Shown one piece after another: positions 22,262-33,237 of a stretch of DNA of 64,000 bases. Origin of the DNA: Laccaria trichodermophora (lineage: Eukaryota > Basidiomycota > Agaricomycetes > Agaricales > Hydnangiaceae); assembly GCA_018417955.1 (NCBI GenBank), contig JACTVC010000011.1:122262-186261 (forward strand), given 5' to 3'. The notes under the pieces were generated by a model. The model had not been told where the DNA came from and made no database searches. It was given only the letters and a program-made list of their open reading frames with translations. The first letter of the stretch is position 1. Every line of letters begins with the position of its first letter. Both the position numbers and the translations under genes were made by a program.

Positions 22262-24833
22262 ATGGCCCACTCCGTTACAGTTAGCCTCTACGACAACAAA
22301 ACTATAAATGTACCCACAGGCTTGTTCATCAACAATGAATTCGTTCCTAGCGCCGACTCCACCGAGCGAATCAAGTGAGCAAGCATCCACAAGAGAGATA
22401 AGATAAGACATGGGCTGACATCATTCAGCGCTATAAACCCAGCAACTGAACAAGTGATCTGCTCAGTTGTAGCTGGTATGCATCGACATACACCTCGGTG
22501 GACCGACACTCATACCTTCGTTTAGCGTCAGCGAAAGACATCGACATAGCAGTTACTGCTGCTCGTGCAGCTTTCAAAACTACGTGGGGAAAAAACGTCA
22601 CTGGTTTTGAGCGTGCTAGGCTTATCAACAAACTTGCCGACCTCATTGAGCGAGACGCGCAAGAGTTGGGAGACCTTGAGAGCCTGAACAACGGCAAACC
22701 CTCCAGGATTGCAAGGTAAATCATGATTGGACCTAATTCACTGCGTTCTACATCTTCGCAGAGATTTCGACATTGGAGATAGTATTCAATGCCTTCGCTA
22801 TTACGCTGGCTGGGCTGACAAAATTACTGGCCAAGTGCGATCTAACTCCACGACCAGATTCTGAACATTGCTTTAACGAGACCCGTAGACTATTGAAGTA
22901 GACAACAAATCAAAACTCGCCTTCACTCGTCATGATCCCATTGGTGTCTGCGGCCAGATGTGGGTGAACTCTCGCTCGTAGCAAGTCGCCATTTACCCGG
23001 GAAACAGCATTCCTTGGAATTATCCCATCAATATGTGGTAAGGTTCATGGTGTTGAAATTTGCTTTCTCTACTCAGTCAATTGGCAGGGCCTGGAAGGTT
23101 GCGCCTGCCCTCGCGGTCGGATGTACCATTGTAATGAAACCGTCCGAATTGACCCCTCTTACCGCACTCGTGTGTCCTCTTTTCTGCGCTGTACCAAAGC
23201 CTCTAAATTCCATCTTAGAAATTGTCAGAACTCGTCAAGGAAGCAGGGTGGGCATGCACGTCATTCTTTCAACGAGACTACTCACGAGTCCCGCGGCTAG
23301 TTTTCCGCCCGGCGTCGTCAACACCGTACCTTCTCTAGGCACAGTCGGAGGAGCCGCTATCTCTTCCCACTTTGATGTTGATAAAGTCGCATTCACTGGT
23401 TCCACCGTAACGGGTCGCAAAATAATGGAAGCTGCTGCCAAGAGCAACCTGAAAAAGGTTCGTCCCCGCTACTTCAACAAACTGTGATATTTCACCTCAT
23501 GGATTGTATTAAAGGTGTCTTTGGAGCTTGGGGGAAAATCGCCTCACCTCGTTTTTGAGTCGGCGGACTTGGATCAAGGTTAGTATGTTCTAAAATCACG
23601 TTTCTAGCTTCGATGGTTTTGGCGACTTTGGGAGACTGAAGTGTCATTCTTACCTTCGGGAGCCACCTCTGGTGGACATACCAGAGGGACGCGTGGGTTC
23701 CGACCGGACTCCTATTTTACTTACAGCCATCTGACATCAAAAATCCGAGCTATCCCTAGCTACCTTGCATGATGGTTGCTAATTTTGAAAGTCATTTATA
23801 GCTTCCGCTTGGGCAGCTCTGGGGATCTGCTACAATTCAGGTCAAGATTGCACAGCGGGTTCGCGTGTTTACGTACAAGACACGGTCTACGAAAAGTTTC
23901 TTGAGCTTTTGATCGCGAAGGTTAAAGCCCAAGTTGTCGGTGATGGATTCGACAATAAAAGTGGGGGTGGCCCCGTGGTAGGTCTTTCCGCTTACCAGGC
24001 TTTTTGTTGGTCTCGACGCCTGTATCAGGTTTCCAAGGGGCAGTACGATCGTGTATGGGGATACATCGAATCCGGGAAACAAGAAGGCGCCCAAGTTGCC
24101 TTTGGAGGCGTCAAGAGAAGCACGAAGGGCTACTACGTCGATCCAACTAGTAAGTGTGGTCTTTGAAATTTGAAGCCCCGTGGTTTGCGTTCACACAATT
24201 AGTTTTCACCAACATACGCCCGGACATGAGAATCGTCAGTCAGAAGATTTTTGAGATCTGATCATTCTGATCAATTCTGTCTTTTTCAGGTTAAAGAAGA
24301 GGTTGGAATCCTCCTTCATCGACGAAACAAAGCAGTTGACCTTTCCCAAATACGTAGATATTTGGTCCTGTACTATCGGTTGGGTCGTTTAAAACCGAAG
24401 ATGAGGCGATAGCCCTAGCGAACGACACGAACTACGGCCTTGGTGCTGGTTTACATTCCAGCACGTACCTTTTTCGATTCTTTTGACTTGAGGTGACCAT
24501 GCTGATTACTTGCAGATGACGCTAACCAATGTATGCGGGTATCCTCCGCACTGGAGGCTGGCACGGTACGTTTCTCTGCTCTTAAGCTCCCACCACGATC
24601 CGATTCTGTACAGGTATGGGTCAATCAATACAATATTTTGAACAACAATGTTCCTTTCGGTGGCAAGAAACAATCTGGAATCGGTCAGTATTCTTATATT
24701 CGTTCGCTCGCTTCAGCGTGCTAACCTCTCGCCTGGTGCAGGCCGGGAGCTCGGAAGCTACGCACTCGAAGAATACACCTCAGTCAAAGCAGTTCATTGG
24801 AACTTTGGTGAAAAGCTTGAGTGGCCCCTCTAA
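22262..24833 (+). CDS. NAD(P)-dependent aldehyde dehydrogenase
   Basis: It oxidises aldehydes to acids. Motifs in order: [74 protein letters not shown], the general base Glu in [13 protein letters not shown], catalytic Cys in [57 protein letters not shown], ending LEWPL. At least a dozen short introns interrupt it, e.g. between VKEE and IFGPV. An in-frame ATG at 22193 adds 23 residues (MFPCSRTARTLFAVRLRSST), which look like a mitochondrial presequence, so two start codons may give cytosolic and mitochondrial forms. The catalytic residues appear complete. Confidence 0.93.
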
Positions 24834-25115
24834 GGTTTTCAGGGTCATGTGTGATCGATATATCTAATGTTTCCGTTGTCATTTTGACTTTTGTAATAAA
24901 ATTCGATTAGGTACATCTGCAGTCTTAAGCACGCATCCGCAAAGCATATGACGTCGCATTTGACATTAGGGCCTAAAGGTACCGCAGACATATTCAAAAT
25001 TGCCGTAGGTAAAGTTACAAGTGGTCATCATTGAGGAAATCGAGACAGGTACGAGAAGACGAAGCGTGGCATAGAAGGGTAAACGGGTCCGATTTAGAGG
25101 TAGGAGTCTTAATAG

Positions 25116-26049
25116 CTAATTGTTACCCTGACGCCAGTCCTGGTTATGGTAGAACTGCTGGCCACTAGGTTTCAATACAACCCAAGGGTCAGCAAAGAAA
25201 GAACGCGCGCATTTTGAAAAACAACTCACTTCGGCGGCATCTGGTGCGTAGGCTGGGCTTGGTTAGAGTCGAAATACCCATGTGTGCTATAATTCCCAGA
25301 TGTATCTTGTCTGGAGCGGATCGGTGACGACGGCTGCCCGTAGGGAACAGCCTGACGTGGGGGAACGTGCGAGAAAGCTTGATGCCCAGAGGACATGTTG
25401 GACGGCGGGGAAAAACTAACGGACGGTGCGTTCTGGTGGTTTGCCGTCTGGAAGGCAGAGGACATGTGGGCCGGCGGGGAAAAGCTAACAGACGGCGCGT
25501 TCTGGTTGTTTGCGTTATGGTAGGCAGAGGACATGTTGGACGGCGGGGAAAAACTCATGGGCGGCGCGTTCTGGTTGTTTGCGTTATGGTAGGTAGAGGA
25601 CATGTTGGACGGCGGGGAAAAACTCATGGGTAGCGCGTTCTGGTGGTCTGCGTTCTGGTAGGTAGGGGTTGGGTATGATTGATTGGGAAAGGATTGCTGG
25701 GGATAAGGATAGGTGGAGTCCACCGAAGGGGGTTGAGAGTAAAGCGGGGTAGCTGGGGGAGGGCTTGGTTCGTAGTATGGGTAGCAATCCGTCTGTGCTG
25801 GCGGGGGCTGACTTCCCCTCTGTTCCGATTGTGCGGTGACGGTCATGTATTGGCATGGCTGATTCTTTTCTTTGCACCTAGTACACCGCCGAGGAGGTTC
25901 CTCGTCGAGCGCAGGAATGCACTTGAGGGAAGAAAACTGAGTAAGCGATTCAAAGTGAGGCCGCAAAGGCGTACCTTTACTTTGCGGTCGCGGCATTTGA
26001 CGCATGCTATGGACACTCGCTTTTTGAGTGGTGGTTTCGTGTTATTCAT
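25116..26049 (-). CDS. Small Zn2Cys6 transcription factor with 23-residue repeats
   Basis: The start at 26049 gives MNNTKPPLKKRVSIACVKCR. The binuclear zinc cluster is split by an intron after CRDRKVK and resumes C-IPALDEEPPRRCTRCKEKNQPCQY, giving six cysteines. The rest is Pro/Ser/Gln/Asn-rich, with four tandem 23-residue repeats around SFSPPSNMSSAYHNANNQNA, and no fungal-specific middle homology domain is visible. A final intron replaces the PPK end by QQFYHNQDWRQGNN. It is convergent with the aldehyde dehydrogenase gene. It is a candidate regulator of nearby genes, but nothing in the sequence proves a target. Confidence 0.85.
25391..25666 (-). repeat. 69-bp tandem repeat, four copies, in coding sequence
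   Basis: Copies begin near 25391, 25460, 25529 and 25598, an exact 69-bp period. Each encodes a variant of NQNAPPMSFSPPSNMSS plus a His/Asn-rich link. The spacing keeps the frame. Such minisatellites in transcription factor tails often vary in copy number between strains. Confidence 0.9.
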
Positions 26050-26741
26050 GATCGCTTCTGGGGTGAAGTATGGGGTGAAGAAGAATGTTGGGGTTGTTGA
26101 GATGTCCTGGAAACATTCTGATTGATTGCTTTTATAGCGGTCTGGATGTCGATGCAAGTAGGTCAATAATAAAAAAAAGATTGGATTGCAATAGCGCGTT
26201 TGTGATAGATTATACCCAGTCTCGGCAGATCGGAATGCTTCCGAGCGTGAACTGCGGATGGACTCTTGTAAAATGCTGCATTGATAACATCGAGATGTTG
26301 AGGTCAGTCGGACCCTCACCATTTTGTCCTCCACGGAAGTTCAAAATGAGCTCTAAATGAAAAAGACGCCCAGGGTCGGCGAAGAAAGCCGGAGTAGCAC
26401 AAAGTGATATCTGAAGACCAATCAGATGGGTAAAAACCGTAGTCAATTGATTGATCCAAGGCATGTTATACGCACGCACCTTGATCCAAGCGCAATTGGA
26501 GCCCCATGGACATGAGATCTAGAAATACAGGTGGTTTGAATCACACTCATCATGCCTACTATTTTACGGTACGGTTGCCAAAAATGACGGTTCTTGAAGC
26601 ACAACGCTGCGCCATGTGTTATGGAACGCAGCACGGTTTGAGAGATAATGTCGGAGAGTATTCGGAAGCAAAAAGAAAGCCGGTAGTTCAATGCACAAAT
26701 CCGCCAATATCACGTACAAAATGCGTTGCATAAGAAGCAAT
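26050..26741. other. Intergenic, no gene recognised
   Basis: The 692 bp between the Zn2Cys6 factor start and the proteasome gene stop carry only short open frames without family resemblance. An A-rich tract lies at 26167-26180. It must contain the promoter of the transcription factor. Confidence 0.4.
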
Positions 26742-27722
26742 CTAGAGTGCGAGGTAGTCGCGCACTTCTTCTTCTGATAACTTCCGGAACGTGGGTCTAA
26801 CACGCCCGGTCTCTCCTCCGATCTTGCCCTCCTCGAGTTCGGCTTCAGTAGGCACAGTAACCACGCCGATTTCGATCGTTTTCTCTGTCATTTGACCTTC
26901 AAAGCCTTCCTTGAGCGTCAGAAGGGCAGTATGAATAGCGTCTTCCAGACTGATGTCATCATTATAGCTAAAAACAATAAGAGCCATGAGCACGAGCCCG
27001 AAAAGCAAGGAGAATGTCCACACCGTTTTTCCAAAAATGTCTTTGCGTTCAACATGTTTTTCCCTATAGCGCTTGCCTTCCATGCCCAATAAGATCCTGA
27101 GGGGTCCACCTGATACAGCGTCGGGCCACGATGACTGTCCCAGCCTGCGACTAATAATGAAACGCCATATGGCCTTACTCCTCTAAACTGCACATCAACA
27201 TGCGGAAAGTTAATTTTTCCAAGGGTCTCACCCGGATTGCGTTGCTTTCTGCATCACTGTAGCAATTTCCTGGGTCAGGACCCGAGTCGGAGGATATTCA
27301 CCGTATATCTTCCAGTATGCTTGTGCACTTTTACGGGCTTTCGTTATCAGCACTCTAAAGTCGGGGCCCATGCCTGAGTACACGATGCCTATGTTAGGGC
27401 ATATCACGGCCACTTTGTCGATTACCGAGTCGTCAATGAGGATGGATGATGTCTTCTTCTCAGTTGCGATAACGATTCCATTTGATGCTGCAGAGGCGTA
27501 AGACTGGTGATACCATTCGGAACATATCCAGGGCATACCTTTAATTCCAAGACTCGTTGTACCCTGAGCAACAGCGGCTAAGGCGTGTTCGATCTGAACG
27601 AGTTTACCGCTCGGTGAGAAGACTGTAAGTGAGTAACTGTATGTAGGACTGCAAGTCAAGAGTTATTCAAGGAAATCAATGTCTAAAACTCGCCTGTATG
27701 CACCACCGTCTGCACTGGCCAT
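26742..27722 (-). CDS. PRE8: 20S proteasome subunit alpha type 2
   Basis: This is an alpha-ring subunit of the 20S core. Spliced exons read [149 protein letters not shown] and finally [13 protein letters not shown]. These are the alpha-subunit signature and the alpha2-specific order. Start at 27722 gives the normal short N-terminus. About five introns of 50-90 nt are needed. Confidence 0.95.
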
Positions 27723-27901
27723 GGCTGTTGTTGGATGGTGAAATGAACAGACGCAAAGCGGACGTGACGTTCGACGCGCGTCCAGTTGTTTACTTTTATT
27801 ATTCAACACCATCAACACGCAAGATAAGATCACGGACTCAAATGACATTAAAAGTAGAAGTACAATCAACATTTTTACATCGCTACAGTTGCCTCTAGTA
27901 C

Positions 27902-28888
27902 TCAATCCTTTTCAACCTTCAAAGGGGTGGTCCTCAGGTATGGCTATGAATGTGATTAGAAACTTTTACGCATGCGGAAAGATGAGAATACTAACGAGGT
28001 GCTGGCTGTAGTCGGGGAACAGGGTCTTCGCTTCATCGTTTGTAACGCCAGGATGGACGATGACATCGTCTCCCTTCTTCCAGTTGACGGGTGTGGTTAT
28101 ACGGTGTTTGTCACCGAGCTGAAGAGCTAATAGAAGGAATCAGCCTAGCACTAAAGATGTATTGAAGAAGCTTTACAATCAATGACACTGTAAGGGATTG
28201 TCAATGGGAGGTTAATCGAATCACAAAAAGCACCCACCGGAGGATCTCGTCGAAGTTGCGCCCAGTGGAGGCAGGGTAAGCCAGGGTCAAACGAATAACC
28301 TTCTTGGGATCGATAACGAAAACAGTTCGGATCTGCATCCCAGTTAAGTCTCTCATTCGAATGTTCTACAGAAAAAACCTCACTGTGAAAGGAAGACCCT
28401 TTGCGTCGCGGTTGGTTGCGTCTTGCTCGTCCAACATATCGTACAGGGTTGAGATCTTCCTGTCTGGGTCGGCGATCTATAAATATTCATGTACTTCGTT
28501 CAAAAGGAACAATTGCCAACGCATCTGAAACATACGATGGGGAACTGAACATCTGTGGGGGCAACCTTTGAGCCATAATCATTGATATCCTTGACCCATT
28601 TGTGATGTTCCTCGAGTCCGTTGGCGGAGATACCGATAACTTTGACGTTGCGGTTAGCGAAATCGGGCGCACGGCGGGCAACTTCTCCAAGTTCGGTGGT
28701 GCAAACGGGGGTGAAATCACCAGGGTGGGAGAAGAGGATAGCCTAAAAAGATATTAGATCATAAGACATGGGATACATGACATTGTACGTACCCAAGAGT
28801 CACCAATCCATTCGTGGAATTTGATGGGCCCAGCCGTTGTGACGGCCTCAAAGTCTGGGGCAGTGTTTCCAAGTCGTAGAGATGGCAT
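27902..28888 (-). CDS. PRX1: 1-Cys peroxiredoxin (Prx6 type)
   Basis: It reduces hydroperoxides. The product opens [20 protein letters not shown], has the peroxidatic Cys in [19 protein letters not shown], then [69 protein letters not shown] and the C-terminal [18 protein letters not shown] typical of the Prx6 group. The length is about 222 residues with no mitochondrial leader, so it is probably cytosolic, unlike yeast Prx1. Four introns. A TATATAA on the minus strand (28931-28937) lies about 45 bp before the start. Confidence 0.95.
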
Positions 28889-28930
28889 GGATGTGTATTG
28901 AAGATGGACTTTCTGAAAGATTATCTTGGA

Positions 28931-28937
28931 TTATATA
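28931..28937 (-). promoter_or_regulatory. TATA box of the peroxiredoxin gene
   Basis: TATATAA read on the minus strand, 42-49 bp before the peroxiredoxin ATG. A TATA-driven promoter would suit a stress-inducible gene. Confidence 0.5.
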
Positions 28938-29079
28938 GGAGACTATCATGGTCAATGCCATCATCGCGTCTTCCTTTCCCACGCTTGACAAGCTTTAGCA
29001 ACGTTTTGCGTCGAATTGCGTGCTCTGGTGCCTGAACCAAAACTTACACAACGTCCTACTTAGTAACTTAATAGCAAAC

Positions 29080-30152
29080 CTAGTAGTATGCCACAGCGTG
29101 AAGCAAGTTATGTGGATGTTTCTCTTGTTGCGTTTGCAAAATCTCGTCAATGCTTTCATCAATGTCCTCCGCTGCTTCGATCTAACACTGTACTGTTAGC
29201 TTCGCTCATCTCCAAAATGGACTTTTAACCTACCGCTGCCGCCAAATCAAGCATAGCCTTCCCAGCGATCAGGGCTTCTTCATGATTATCTTTGATCTCC
29301 ATATTGATAACGTGCACTGGCTTGTTAAATTCTCCTCCTCGCGTCAGCAGGTCTATCGAAAAATGGTTAGATTGGGTCACAACATATATTTGACCTTCGC
29401 ACCATCGCAAACCGCGTCGAAGCACCGTTCCTCACATGTCACCACAATGTCCGCCACTGTTCGGCTATCCTGCCATCGTTCCGGGGCAAGCTTCAAGCGT
29501 CTATTTCGGTCAAGCATTGGCAAGAGGCCATTGGCCGTATAACTACAAGGTATCAGTTAGTGTCTTGGCACCAATGTGAGTTCTTGGAAGGTTACTAACA
29601 GACGCGGATCCTTCGAATTCAGCTCTTCGTAGATGGTGTTATACGGGGTTCCAAAAGGATATATGTTGGGCTTGTCTATTGATGGTCCAGGCAATCGTAC
29701 CGCTGAGCCGGTGCCAGAAGAGATAACTTGATAGCCTGCTTTGCTAAGATAAAAGTCCAACATGTAAGATTAACACATGGAATCAGACTCACGACAAAAC
29801 ATGATGTCCCTCCATTGACCGATTCTAGGAAAGGAATCAGTTATTGAAAGTACGGCATGACGAACGACTTCACCTGATTACTTGCGCAGACTACGCAAAA
29901 CAGAGGACGTGACTTGTACGCAGCTGACTGCGATGAACTTGACTGTCCAGAAGGCTGCGTTTGTGGTTGCATATTCTCGTGTGGAAATGAACTAGACTGG
30001 GCTTGGAGAGCCGGATCAAGGGGAAAGGAGCTTGTGCTTGCATCACCGTCGCCCATAAGAGGTGAGGTTTGCATTGGCGTCCCAGCATTCACGCGTTGTA
30101 GTCGAGGGTCCACACGACCGAAACGAGGGTCACGAGCCTTGCGAGGATCCAT
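29080..30152 (-). CDS. SSU72: RNA polymerase II CTD phosphatase Ssu72
   Basis: Ssu72 dephosphorylates Ser5/Ser7 of the RNA polymerase II CTD and works with the cleavage/polyadenylation machinery. The catalytic CX5R-S loop is [16 protein letters not shown], split by an intron after ASN. It is followed by [71 protein letters not shown] and [15 protein letters not shown], all Ssu72 landmarks, ending HAVAYY. The catalytic Cys is at about residue 89, whereas it lies close to the N-terminus in yeast and human. The extra segment ([19 protein letters not shown], then Ser/Gln/Pro-rich) is disordered in style. Starts farther upstream in this frame are not ATG. Confidence 0.95.
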
Positions 30153-30822
30153 GGCAAAAAGGTTCTCTACAAGAGAGAAAAAGGAGAAGTTGAGCACAGG
30201 GTTTCTAAAGTTGTCGTGTCACAGAAAAGCCTCAGCAGTATCTCGAACAACACTAGTCGGCAACTCGACCCCAAAAAAAACACGCCTCGTACAGCATGGG
30301 TCGATAGGCTTCCACTCTGAGTCATCGTCGGCAAAAGAGAGCGCAAAACGTTACACTCACCTCAAATAAGAGTTGGGAGCCGAAGCTAGAGATGTTTGCT
30401 TGCAAGTGTTTGACGTCTTCGCCTGACTGGCATTAGTTTTTGCCTCTGAAGCTTGCTCATATACTTCATAGATTCTCAAAGCGAAAGACGTCAGAAACGG
30501 TCGGAAATGCCAATGATATTCCATAAACCATTACGATAATACTAGTACAATGATGTTGGTCGCAAACTATGGCAAACGGTGGTATTGTGATTCATCATCC
30601 GCCTCAAACAAGGACGCTTGGTTCTTCCACGACGGACAAAGAGCGCTTGGAACAAAAAAGTCCAATGCGAAAATTTGAGTGGCCGTCATGGCTGTGATAA
30701 GAGAACAAATGTGATCGTAACCTACGTTTTATAGATACCCGGCCCTAAGACACGTGGCCTCGGCCCTCAGTTCTGAAGACACAAGGGCACCTAAGGGCAC
30801 AAGGAAAACCTGAACAACTCAC
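30153..30822. other. Divergent intergenic region between SSU72 and UFE1
   Basis: A 670-bp gap with no recognisable gene. A TATA-like ttatag lies near 30729, about 90 bp before the syntaxin start. The rest is unremarkable mixed sequence. Confidence 0.35.
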
Positions 30823-32065
30823 ATGCCCTTCTGCGACCGCACAAATGACTTTCAGCAAATTCTACACGATAAAGAGCGCGCCCTGCCCGATGCGAAGCGA
30901 CGAAAGATAACGAAACCCACTGAGAACAAGCCGCTGGGCAAGGAATATGTCTCAGAGGCTTATACCATCGTTCGTACTAGACGAGTGCTTGACACCGAAG
31001 GCTAGTACTGAACCTAATGTCCAGCTGAACCACATAAATACCCTTACACGTATGCTTTCCAACGTCCGCAATCCCTACTTGAACGTGGACTCGCGGAGCT
31101 CCCCCCTTGCACGACAAGGGTCCCGTAACATCGATCTAAACCAAGCCGACACGCCCTGGACATCCATTCGACACCTCACAAACGAGGAGAGGGAGCAGAT
31201 AGACCTGCAGGCCCGGGTCATTCTCACGCGCTGCTCGAGCAGGATTAAGGAAATGGAGGCTCTGGAAAAGCGTGAGGAGCCCTGTTCTCTCGCTCCGGAC
31301 GCTAACGATATTCAAACTTGAACACAAGGCCGCGCGGAACTTGTGGCTAGCAGTGTTAATCCCCTCGCGCGCTTTCTCCCGGCGCGATTGAGGCAGGACG
31401 AAACGACGTTGACGTCCGATGTCATTGCGGCGCACCACGCGGGGATGACCTGGTATTTAACCCGGCGTCTAACGGAGGCCAGTCAGACGCAAAAGGAGAT
31501 GCAAGAAGAACGCGTCAAACGTCAATTAGAGAGGACGAGGACGTTGGGGTCGAGCGCTGCGCGCGACATGGGAGCCTTACCGCCTACAGAGGGAATCAAT
31601 AAAAGTGGAAGTTGGCTTGGAGGCAGTTTGCTTGCAGCGACGATTGGCGCGTCGTCGTCTGCGTCGTACGAATCGTCGCAGCCCACTAACGCGACCAACT
31701 CGACGTACGTCTCGGACGAGGATGAGGACGAGGAGATAGAACTCTCCGCATCTCAAATCCTACAATTTGAGGCAGAAAACGCCAACATCCTTCGGACGGT
31801 GCAAGACACGCTAGAGTCTGTACAGCAAGCCGAGTCGCGGTTGATGGATATCAGCGCCTTGCAAATGGAACTTGTTTCCCATCTGACGAGACAAACCGAG
31901 TTGACTGACCAGCTGTATGAAGACGCGATAGCGACGACATCCACGGTGGAGAAAGGGAACGTGCAGCTGAAGGAAGCCAAGAGGCGGGCAAAGGATGGTC
32001 GGCTTTTCATCTTGGTCTTTCTAATTGGGGCCAGTCTAAGTTTACTCTTCCTACATTACTACTAA
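30823..32065 (+). CDS. UFE1: Syntaxin 18 / Ufe1, ER Qa-SNARE
   Basis: This is the ER t-SNARE for Golgi-to-ER retrograde fusion. An N-terminal syntaxin-18 domain covers MPFCDRTNDFQQILHDKERA and, after the first intron, LNHINTLTRMLSNVRNPYL. The middle contains LTNEEREQIDLQARVILTRC and ALEKRRAELV across the second intron. A Ser/acidic linker leads to the SNARE helix (LQFEAENANILRTVQDTLES, MELVSHLTRQTELTDQLYED), then KEAKRRAKDGR and a C-terminal anchor LFILVFLIGASLSLLFLHYY. It is convergent with TVP38, with 68 bp between stop codons. Confidence 0.9.
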
Positions 32066-32133
32066 ATGTGTGCGTGTCGATACCCCGGGTCTCATCGAAT
32101 TAAAGGATAGTACAATACAGTAAATGTGTCTTT

Positions 32134-33213
32134 CTAAGCATGGGAGATCAACGGATCCTCCTCGTCGAAATCTTCAATGGCTTCCGCGGCCAGTTCGTCT
32201 ACGTCGGGTGAAATGCCTTCTAAATGTCGAATATGATTCTGCACTAGGTTGTATACCAGCCTGGAGAGTAAAAATAAGGCGTGCCGATATACAGAGGCTG
32301 AGGACAAACCAGCTAGTGAAGATGGCAACCAGAATGCCGCCGCCAACAAGGAGGCCATTGATGACTTTTGTATCTGTAAGAGGATTATGAGTGATGAACG
32401 ACGGCTATGGCGGACCAATTTACGTGTGTCCATGCGACCTCGTTGGTCGCCATCTGAAAGTTGAGCTATTTTTGAACCAATAAAGGTATGAAGGAGGAGC
32501 TTTGGAATGATGCAGAACGTAGCGATTACAAACTGCCAAAGTTTGACGGCTTCAATGGACTGGAATTGGTGAGTTAACTGCCTTTGAAGGAGAGGGTATA
32601 CTAACTGCAAACAAAGAGTTGGAGTAGACCCAAGGAGGAAAGGGGGATATGCGGATGAGGACGACGAGGGGTAGACCTTTTGCTCTCTAAAGTTGGCAAG
32701 ATTATTTGAGGTGCCGGAACAAATGAGGAAGAGCGTACGACAACGGACTCTAAAGCCTGCCACTTTTGATTGTGACCTGACCATGCGCGTAGTCGAGCAC
32801 TGAAGAGGAATCGGAGGACAACAAAGACAAGAGCAGAGCCGACTATTGAGGCAGACGCGGCGATGTAGATACCATTGAGGCCATAGGCGAAACCGCACAA
32901 GGTAACGAGGGTGGTATGACCAATGAGAGGAGGAAAAGATATGCACACTGTTGAAAGGGATGTGAGTTGCAGTTATGAGATGTATGTATGTATACAGACC
33001 AATGGCAAGAGCGAGAGCTAGGGATCCAAAGGGAGCTTCAGCGAGAATGCGAGCTTGGTCATAGAAGTATTGTGCAATACGAGCTGGCGAGATGATAATG
33101 ACCAGGACACCCAGTGATAGATAGAACACAACGAGAAGACATAGAAAGAGCTTTGTAGCAAGGTTGAGAGACTTGAGCTTTCGAATGATGAGAGTGCTAG
33201 TAGAGAGAATCAT
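32134..33213 (-). CDS. TVP38: Tvp38-like Golgi VTT-domain membrane protein
   Basis: This multi-pass protein belongs to the SNARE-associated Golgi (VTT/DedA) family. Exons read LATKLFLCLLVVFYLSLGVLV, LAEAPFGSLALALAI, SFPPLIGHTTLVTLCGFAYG, ASIVGSALVFVVLRFLFSAR, then after an intron a segment reading GLPLVVLIRISPFPPWVYSN, AVKLWQFVIATFCIIPKLLL, HTFIGSKIAQLSDGDQRGRM and a C-terminal acidic tail DELAAEAIEDFDEEDPLISH. The GFAYG and RISPFP...N blocks are family signatures. Several introns are required. Its ATG is only 24 bp from that of the divergent acyltransferase gene. Confidence 0.88.
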   Translation of the reverse strand: MILSTSTLIIRKLKSLNLATKLFLCLLVVFYLSLGVLVIIISPARIAQYFYDQARILAEAPFGSLALALAIGLYTYIHLITATHIPFNSVHIFSSSHWSYHPRYLVRFRLWPQWYLHRRVCLNSRLCSCLCCPPIPLQCSTTRMVRSQSKVAGFRVRCRTLFLICSGTSNNLANFREQKVYPSSSSSAYPPFLLGSTPTLCLQLVYPLLQRQLTHQFQSIEAVKLWQFVIATFCIIPKLLLHTFIGSKIAQLSDGDQRGRMDTRKLVRHSRRSSLIILLQIQKSSMASLLAAAFWLPSSLAGLSSASVYRHALFLLSRLVYNLVQNHIRHLEGISPDVDELAAEAIEDFDEEDPLISHA

Positions 33214-33237
33214 TTGTTTTCATACCAGACGCGTCTC

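Noticed and set aside
25367..25633. Repetitive plus-strand frame (RGHVGRRGKT repeats)
   Set aside because: It is the reverse reading of the 69-bp coding repeats of the Zn2Cys6 factor; the periodicity alone keeps it open.
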